Shown one piece after another: positions 5,933 through 10,980 of a stretch of 10,980 bases of DNA. The DNA is taken from NCBI GenBank assembly GCA_050945135.1, contig JBMNSJ010000055.1, forward strand, positions 1 through 10,980, read 5' to 3'. The notes under the pieces are model-generated. The model worked only from the letters and a program-made list of their open reading frames with translations, had not been told where the DNA came from and made no database searches. Each line of letters begins with the position of its first letter. Position 1 is the first letter of the stretch. Source of the stretch: WRIS01 sp050945135. GTDB taxonomy: Bacteria > Actinomycetota > Coriobacteriia > Coriobacteriales > Eggerthellaceae. Both the position numbers and the translations under genes were made by a program.

Positions 5933-7879
5933 TTAAATGTCGAGGAAACGGACGTCTTTGGCACGCTTTTGGATGAATTCTTTTCTGGGCTCAACCTGAT
6001 TGCCCATTAAATCACTCACCACTCGCTCTGCTTCTGCCGCGTTTTCAATGTTTACCTGCAACAAGGTTCTTGTTTCGGGCTCCATGGTTGTTTCCCATAA
6101 TTGTTCGGGATCCATTTCGCCGAGACCTTTATATCTCTGGATATCAAATTTGTCGGGATTGTCCAGCTCGCTAAGAGCTTTCTTTAAAGACTCTTCGTTG
6201 TAGAGGTATTGATCAATTTTGATTGACCTCGAGTTTTTCTTTTTTAGACCATAAAGCGGAGGTTGAGCAATATAGATATATCCACGATTAATTAATTCTG
6301 GCATATAACGATAAAAGAACGTAAGGAGAAGACATCTAATATGCGCTCCGTCAACGTCTGCATCAGTCATGATAATAATGCGATGATAACGAGCTTGTTC
6401 TGCGTCAAAATCTTCTCCAATATTTGTTCCAATCGCAGTAATGAGCGAAGAAATCGTATCCGAGGATAAAGAACGGTGAAGACCTGCCCTCTCAACGTTT
6501 AAAATTTTGCCGCGTAAAGGAAGAATAGCTTGGAATTTTCTGTCTCGTGCTTGTTTTGCAGATCCACCTGCAGAGTCGCCCTCTACAATAAATATTTCGG
6601 ACTCTGATGCATTTCTACTCGAACAGTCTGCAAGTTTTCCTGGAAGAGCAAATGAATCTAAGACATTTTTTCGGCGCGTCATTTCGCGGGCTTTTCTTGC
6701 TGCCTCACGGGCTTTTAATGCTTGAGATGCTTTATCAACTATTCGCTTTGCTGGTTTAGGGTTTTCTTCTAAGAACTCAGCAAGTCCTTGCGTTACCGCG
6801 TTTTGGACCAGACCACGGATTTCAGTATTACCAAGTTTTGTTTTTGTCTGACCCTCAAATTGCGGATCATGCAGCTTGACCGAGATAATAGCAGCTAGAC
6901 CCTCACGTGTATCGTCTCCTGAAAGATTACTATCTTTTTCTTTAAGGATTCCTTTTGACCGAGCATAATCATTTATCGTTCTTGTTACTGCTTGTTTAAA
7001 TCCATCAAGATGAGTTCCACCTTCATGAGTATTAATGTTGTTTGCAAAAGCTAAAACTGAGTTAGTAGAGTATGAGGTTGTCCACTGCATTGCAACTTCA
7101 ACGGTTCCATCAGTACTCTCGACTTCAAAATAAATTGGCTTATTAAGGGTTTCTTTACCTGTGTTGAGCCACTTTACAAAGTCTTGAATACCGCCGGCGT
7201 ATTGGAATACCTCACTTTTTGGGTTTCCTTCATCATCGAGTTCCCTCATATCATGAAGAATAATTTTTAGTCCTTTGTTAAGGAAAGCCATTTCGCGGAA
7301 ACGGTTTGCAAGCGTATCGTAGTCAAAAATGGTGGTTTCAGTAAATATTTCCGGGTCAGGCCAAAAGGTGATTTTTGTTCCATCAGTTTTTGCAGACCCC
7401 GCACGGTGAAGTTTTTCATCCGTCTTTCCTTGTTTAAAGGAAATCATATGCTCGCTTCCGTCTCGACGAACCCGCGCTTCAAGACGAGAAGATAAAGCAT
7501 TAACTACAGAAACACCTACACCATGAAGACCACCGGAAACTTTATACCCTTCTCCACCAAACTTTCCTCCTGCATGAAGAATTGTGAGTACTACTTCAAC
7601 GGTGGGTATTTTTTCTTTCGGGTGTTTTTCAATTGGAATTCCACGACCGTTATCGGCAACGGTTACAGAATTATCTTCATTAAGCCACACTTCGATTTTG
7701 TCACAGTATCCAGCAAGTGCTTCATCTACCGAATTGTCTACCACTTCGTAAACGAGATGATGAAGACCCCGTGGACCTGTTGAACCGATATACATACCTG
7801 GTCTTTTTCTAACAGCTTCAAGCCCTTCAAGAACCTGAATCTCGCCAGCACCATAATTGTTCGGTTTTGTCTGTGTCAC
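5933..7879 (-). CDS. gyrB: DNA gyrase subunit B
   Basis: The ATPase and TOPRIM subunit of DNA gyrase. The 648-residue length matches the short form without the extra TOPRIM insertion of E. coli. The GHKL ATPase domain has catalytic Glu45 and Asn49 (YEVVDNSVDEAL), Asp76 (ADNGRG) and the lid GGLHGVGVSVVNALS near 116–130. The transducer contains the QTKTKL lysine (Lys346). The TOPRIM domain has Glu433 in EGDSAGGSA, PLRGKILNVE at 454–463, and the metal-binding D506/D508/D510 in MTDADVDG. The conserved tail motif QRYKGLGEMDPEQLWETTMEP is present at 581–601. The start codon is GTG at 7877–7879: GGAGC lies 6 nt upstream and the next residues match family N-termini. gyrA follows after 9 bp. An extended -10 element lies 60 bp upstream, so gyrBA can be transcribed independently of dnaN-recF-dciA. 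Confidence 0.98.
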   Translation of the reverse strand: MTQTKPNNYGAGEIQVLEGLEAVRKRPGMYIGSTGPRGLHHLVYEVVDNSVDEALAGYCDKIEVWLNEDNSVTVADNGRGIPIEKHPKEKIPTVEVVLTILHAGGKFGGEGYKVSGGLHGVGVSVVNALSSRLEARVRRDGSEHMISFKQGKTDEKLHRAGSAKTDGTKITFWPDPEIFTETTIFDYDTLANRFREMAFLNKGLKIILHDMRELDDEGNPKSEVFQYAGGIQDFVKWLNTGKETLNKPIYFEVESTDGTVEVAMQWTTSYSTNSVLAFANNINTHEGGTHLDGFKQAVTRTINDYARSKGILKEKDSNLSGDDTREGLAAIISVKLHDPQFEGQTKTKLGNTEIRGLVQNAVTQGLAEFLEENPKPAKRIVDKASQALKAREAARKAREMTRRKNVLDSFALPGKLADCSSRNASESEIFIVEGDSAGGSAKQARDRKFQAILPLRGKILNVERAGLHRSLSSDTISSLITAIGTNIGEDFDAEQARYHRIIIMTDADVDGAHIRCLLLTFFYRYMPELINRGYIYIAQPPLYGLKKKNSRSIKIDQYLYNEESLKKALSELDNPDKFDIQRYKGLGEMDPEQLWETTMEPETRTLLQVNIENAAEAERVVSDLMGNQVEPRKEFIQKRAKDVRFLDI

Positions 7880-7938
7880 AGAGCTGCTCCTTTTAAACTA
7901 CGTTATGTAAGAATGGTTTGGGTTTTACCAACCACAGA

Positions 7939-7944
7939 ATTATA
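7939..7944 (-). promoter_or_regulatory. Extended -10 promoter element of gyrBA
   Basis: The minus strand reads TGATATAAT, a consensus TATAAT hexamer with the TGn extension. No convincing -35 hexamer stands 16–18 bp upstream, which is acceptable for extended -10 promoters. Transcription would begin near 7932, giving a leader of about 50 nt. A second TATAAT at 8040–8045 (minus) lacks both the extension and a -35 and is less likely to be used. Confidence 0.6.
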
Positions 7945-8040
7945 TCATAGCTTGGTATCGTACGCCCACTTTATATTGTGTTTGAGGTATTTGTGAAGGC
8001 TTTTAAGGCACAGAATGTTGCTTGTGTGAGATTTTTTGTA

Positions 8041-8052
8041 TTATAGCTATAA
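8041..8052. repeat. 12-bp perfect palindrome between dciA and gyrB
   Basis: TTATAGCTATAA is its own reverse complement. It lies 31 bp after the dciA stop, in an AT-rich gap of 205 bp that otherwise holds the gyrB promoter. It has no loop and no adjacent T tract, so it is not a terminator. It overlaps the second TATAAT of the gap. In such AT-rich DNA it may be chance. Confidence 0.4.
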
Positions 8053-8083
8053 ATTTGCTCTTAAAATCGCGTGTATTGAATTT

Positions 8084-8578
8084 TTAGTCTTCTCTTTTTC
8101 TCCATTGCCAGTCAGAAATCATTGCCTGCTTGAGCGACTCTTGAATTTTTTCATTTTCAACGATTTTGGCTATTTCTTCTATTTGCTTAATTTCCTCTTT
8201 TGTTAACTCTCGAGGAGACTTAATCTTTTCACCCTTTTTATTTTTGTAGGGGTAATTTTTCTTATAATTACCACGTGAAATTAAAATCCTAAACTCTTCT
8301 ATATCTTCATTAAAGGTTTGTAGAAATTTTAATTTTATAAGCTCTCTTCTCGCGTTTAGTTCTGCAGCATAAATACTTTCATCAACATACACAATCAGTA
8401 TTTTGCCTTCTTTTTCTTTTAAGATATAAACAGAATTAGTGTGGTCAAGAAATACTGGGTCAACGCAGCTTGCCCACATTTCTCTTACTTGGGCAGCGCG
8501 GTGCGCTTTTTTCGCTATTTCCTCATCTCCTCCAAGGGAGGCTATTACTTTCCTTATCCCAGTTGAAAGCTGTCCCAT
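8084..8578 (-). CDS. dciA: DciA-type DUF721 protein, probable replicative helicase loader
   Basis: A 164-residue member of DUF721. DciA proteins of this family recruit or load the replicative helicase DnaB in bacteria that lack DnaC or DnaI. The family core is at about 1–100: a helical start, MWASCVDPVFLDHTNSVYIL (34–53) with the conserved Trp35, a β-strand GKILIVYVDESIYAAEL (58–74), and a helix leading to FNEDIEEFRILIS (89–101). The rest is highly charged (many Lys and Glu) and looks variable; it ends in WQWRKRED. The ATG at 8578 is 2 nt past the recF stop, with AAGGTG overlapping the recF end, so translation is probably coupled to recF. Its place between recF and gyrB is the usual place for this gene in Actinomycetota. 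Family assignment is good; the loader role comes from other members. Confidence 0.82.
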   Translation of the reverse strand: MGQLSTGIRKVIASLGGDEEIAKKAHRAAQVREMWASCVDPVFLDHTNSVYILKEKEGKILIVYVDESIYAAELNARRELIKLKFLQTFNEDIEEFRILISRGNYKKNYPYKNKKGEKIKSPRELTKEEIKQIEEIAKIVENEKIQESLKQAMISDWQWRKRED

Positions 8579-8580
8579 AA

Positions 8581-9702
8581 TTACACCTTAGTACTTTGTT
8601 CTGAAAAATCTATCACACGTGCGCTATTAAGAAGCTCTTCGGAAAAATATTCGCAATTTGTTGTGGTAATAAAAGTTTGAATATCATCCTGAATAAATGA
8701 AAGAAGCGCGGTTCTTCTCTCTTTATCTAATTCACTCATAACATCATCGAGAAGAAGGATAGGTTTTTGGCCGGTGATATCTTGTAGAACCTCTACTTCA
8801 GCAAGCTTTATACTAAGAACGAGCGACCTTTGTTGACCTTGACTTCCGTAAACTGTCATATCTCTTCCATTAATATAAAACTCAATTTTATCGGCATGGG
8901 GCCCTATAAGAGACATCCCTCTTCTTCTTTCTTCATTATATTTTTCATATAACGATGATATAAACTGATCTGTAATTCTCTCCTTATTCTCTTCCATAGA
9001 TAAGAAATTTATATCGCACCATGAAGGGATATATGAAATTGTTATTTCCTCTTTTCGCCCGGAAATAATCTCATAATGCTTAGTAATATAAGGTTCTAAT
9101 TGAGAAAGTAAGGCCTTTCTATATAAATAAAACTGTGTTCCTGTAGTTACTAAAGTTTGATTCACCGCTTCAATAAGCTCTGTCATATTTCTTTCAGATT
9201 CTTCTTTTAATAACGAGTTCTTATGTTGAAGTATTTTTTCGTAATCTTTTTTTATCGTGTGATAGTTACGTGACGCCTGTATTCCAAAATTATCTATCGT
9301 TTTTCTTTTTACACTCTGAGATCCTTTTATAAGAGTAAGATCATCGGGTAAAAAACAAACAGAAGGCAATAATCCTCGAAGTTCTTTCGTAGTCTTTTTT
9401 TTACCATTTAGATTAAATTCTTTTCCATTTTCTCCTATTGAAAGATCGAGTGATAAATTCCTTGAGTCACTTACTAAATCTGCTTTAATTTTCGCCGTTC
9501 TTTCATTCCATTTTATGAGTTGCTTTGCTGGCACATTTCTGAAAGTGGACAACGAAGTAGAAAGATATATTGCTTCTAAAAGGTTTGTTTTACCGATTGC
9601 ATTGGGACCTATAAAAATAGTAAGACTTCCAATATCACACAAAGAATACTTTGTATAATTTCGAAAATTTTCTAAACTTATATTTTTTATCGTTAGCGTC
9701 AT
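8581..9702 (-). CDS. recF: DNA replication and repair protein RecF
   Basis: An SMC-like ATPase that acts with RecO and RecR to place RecA on single-stranded gaps at stalled forks. The 373-residue length is normal. The Walker A motif GPNAIGKTN is at 32–40, GPHADKIEF at 267–275, the ABC-type signature YGSQGQQRS at 285–293, and Walker B PILLLDDVMSELD at 314–326. The middle arm (about 125–260) is divergent but keeps the expected layout. The N-terminus ISLENFRNY matches family members, so the ATG at 9702 is right. However, the 13-nt gap after dnaN contains no purine-rich ribosome-binding site, so coupling to dnaN translation is likely. The DNA is clearly more AT-rich than in gyrA. dciA starts 2 nt after the stop. 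Confidence 0.96.
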   Translation of the reverse strand: MTLTIKNISLENFRNYTKYSLCDIGSLTIFIGPNAIGKTNLLEAIYLSTSLSTFRNVPAKQLIKWNERTAKIKADLVSDSRNLSLDLSIGENGKEFNLNGKKKTTKELRGLLPSVCFLPDDLTLIKGSQSVKRKTIDNFGIQASRNYHTIKKDYEKILQHKNSLLKEESERNMTELIEAVNQTLVTTGTQFYLYRKALLSQLEPYITKHYEIISGRKEEITISYIPSWCDINFLSMEENKERITDQFISSLYEKYNEERRRGMSLIGPHADKIEFYINGRDMTVYGSQGQQRSLVLSIKLAEVEVLQDITGQKPILLLDDVMSELDKERRTALLSFIQDDIQTFITTTNCEYFSEELLNSARVIDFSEQSTKV

Positions 9703-9715
9703 AGAAGACGAATAT

Positions 9716-10816
9716 TTATGAGAGTCGTACAGGCATAATAAGATAAAGGAATTTTTCAGATTCTTCTGTTTTTAATATACCTGGCTTGGCAGAATTTTGA
9801 ATTTCTATAGAAATATTCTCGCTCGCCGCAGCTGTTAAACCATCTAACACGTATGCATAATTAAAGGCGATTTCGTTATCGCCGCCTTCAATTTCACAAC
9901 TAAGTGTTTCTTGAGCGCTGCCAACATCTTGAGCAATTGAAGATAATTGAACCGTTTGTGTTGCATTATTAAAATCAAAACGTATTGGCGCTGAAACCGT
10001 ATCTAAAAGCGATATTCTTCGAACTGCAGCTATAAGTTGCTGTGTATCTATATCTATTTTAGCTTCATAAGATTCCGGGAGAAGTTGTCTGTAATTAGGG
10101 AAAGAACCTTCAATTCGTCGATTAACAAAAACAGTATTTTGATATTTCACTATTACTTGGTTTTCTGAAAGAGCAAGGGAGATTGGTTCTTTCATACGAG
10201 GAAGAGATGTTATTTCTGAAAGAAAAGATCCAGCTATAACTGCCTCAAAACTAGAATTTTCATTTCTTTCAATATCAGCTTCAGTGATTGCAAGGCGGTA
10301 TGAATCAGTAGCAACAAGCTTGAGATGATTATTTTCTAATGAAATTAAAATACCAGTAAGAATTGCTCGGCTCTCATCTTTTGAAACAACACGAGATACT
10401 TTCTTAACCATAGAAGAAAAAACATCAAAAGGTATTTCAATATGTTGATATGTTTCCACTTTAGGAAAGCCAGGAAAATCTTGAGCAGGCAGCGTCTTAA
10501 TTGAGAATGAGGAGGAATTGCACGTAATAATAGCGCTCTCCCCTTCTACATTAATAGATACAGCGGCATCTGGTAAATTTTTTACAATTTCAGAAAAGAG
10601 TTTTCCTGGGACTACAATTTCTCCCTCTTCTTCAATTAATGCATCACAAGAGTATTTAATAGACTTATCCAAATCTGTCGTTTGAAAAATTATTTGATCT
10701 TGTGAAGCCTGCAATAGTATTCCAGAAAGAATAGGGAGAGTTGAACGAGAGGATAATCCTTTCGCCACAACCGAAACTGCATTTTGTAATTCAGTTTGAC
10801 TAATACTAATTTTCAT
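9716..10816 (-). CDS. dnaN: DNA polymerase III sliding clamp (β subunit)
   Basis: The homodimeric ring that tethers DNA polymerase III and other clamp-binding proteins to DNA. The protein has 366 residues, the usual length, covering three clamp folds (about 1–120, 128–245 and 250–365). Landmarks are TLPILSGILL (26–35), TTDLDKSIKY (46–55), SRAILTGILI (149–158), VATDSYRLA (168–176), EGSFPNYRQLLP (236–247), and the C-terminal MPVRLS, which forms part of the clamp's peptide-binding pocket. The ATG at 10816 is preceded by GGGAAGGAA, 4 nt away. It is the first gene here of a minus-strand run with recF and dciA. Its position predicts dnaA just past the right edge. Confidence 0.97.
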   Translation of the reverse strand: MKISISQTELQNAVSVVAKGLSSRSTLPILSGILLQASQDQIIFQTTDLDKSIKYSCDALIEEEGEIVVPGKLFSEIVKNLPDAAVSINVEGESAIITCNSSSFSIKTLPAQDFPGFPKVETYQHIEIPFDVFSSMVKKVSRVVSKDESRAILTGILISLENNHLKLVATDSYRLAITEADIERNENSSFEAVIAGSFLSEITSLPRMKEPISLALSENQVIVKYQNTVFVNRRIEGSFPNYRQLLPESYEAKIDIDTQQLIAAVRRISLLDTVSAPIRFDFNNATQTVQLSSIAQDVGSAQETLSCEIEGGDNEIAFNYAYVLDGLTAAASENISIEIQNSAKPGILKTEESEKFLYLIMPVRLS

Positions 10817-10905
10817 TTTGTTCCTTCCCTACCTTTTATATATTTAGAATAATAAGAATAATAAGCACGGTTTAAATGTTTAAAACTTTCTTTTTTGCTG
10901 TTCAT

Positions 10906-10935
10906 ACTATAAAAATTACTAGTTTACTCTGTTTA
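10906..10935 (-). promoter_or_regulatory. Candidate dnaN promoter
   Basis: On the minus strand, TAAACA (10930–10935) and TATAGT (10906–10911) are separated by 18 bp. They match the -35 and -10 consensus at four and five of six positions. Transcription would begin near 10899, about 80 nt before the dnaN ATG. The whole 10817–10980 gap is AT-rich, so chance matches are expected. I see no convincing DnaA box there. Confidence 0.35.
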
Positions 10936-10980
10936 AAAATCGTTCTCATTACTCACATGGATTATTGGTTAAATTATCAT

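Noticed and set aside
3480..7783. Several plus-strand open frames of 60–160 codons within gyrA and gyrB
   Set aside because: They are antisense shadows of highly conserved genes and carry no recognisable domains.
10941..10980. Possible DnaA box (CATGGATTA) and oriC in the AT-rich right end
   Set aside because: The best match to TGTGGATAA is only six of nine, there is no cluster of boxes, and AT-richness alone does not define an origin.
10940..10980. 3' end of dnaA inside the window
   Set aside because: All three minus-strand frames meet stops within about 40 bases of the edge, and no recognisable DnaA C-terminal sequence is visible.

Overview
The window is a chromosomal replication-origin neighbourhood from a bacterium whose genes resemble those of high-GC Gram-positive lineages, although this stretch itself is only moderate to low in GC. 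Reading the minus strand from the right edge, the order is dnaN, recF, a DciA-type (DUF721) gene, gyrB, gyrA. This recF–DUF721–gyrB–gyrA order is typical of Actinomycetota. The low GC, together with hybrid kinase/HPt and HD-GYP signalling genes beside the cluster, makes Coriobacteriia my best guess, but that placement is inference. dnaA and oriC should lie just beyond the right end.

Layout. Positions 1–1474 (+) hold the C-terminal part of a hybrid sensor kinase: a degenerate receiver, a good receiver and an HPt domain. Its reading frame is interrupted near the left edge, so it is 5'-partial and possibly a broken gene. Positions 1480–2580 (–) encode a complete REC–HD-GYP response regulator, convergent with the kinase remnant and only 5 bp from it. 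The divergent gap 2581–2808 contains a perfect 11-bp inverted repeat and a promoter candidate on each strand. Positions 2809–3312 (+) encode a bifunctional-nuclease-family (DUF151) protein. A strong intrinsic terminator at 3393–3427 ends gyrA (3449–5923, –). gyrB (5933–7879, –, GTG start) lies 9 bp upstream of gyrA and has an extended -10 promoter. dciA (8084–8578), recF (8581–9702) and dnaN (9716–10816) are packed tightly on the minus strand. The last 164 bp are an AT-rich dnaN leader.

How the parts work together. dnaN, recF and dciA supply the sliding clamp, gap repair and probable helicase loading. gyrB and gyrA make the two subunits of DNA gyrase; the quinolone-determining residues look wild type. 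The receiver/HPt protein and the HD-GYP regulator could form a phosphorelay that controls cyclic-di-GMP breakdown, but only their adjacency supports this.

I found no tRNA, rRNA, CRISPR array, insertion sequence or obviously new system. The points most worth a second look are the frame disruption at 1–100, the operator-like inverted repeat at 2631–2660, the composition step near 8080, and the missing ribosome-binding site of recF.
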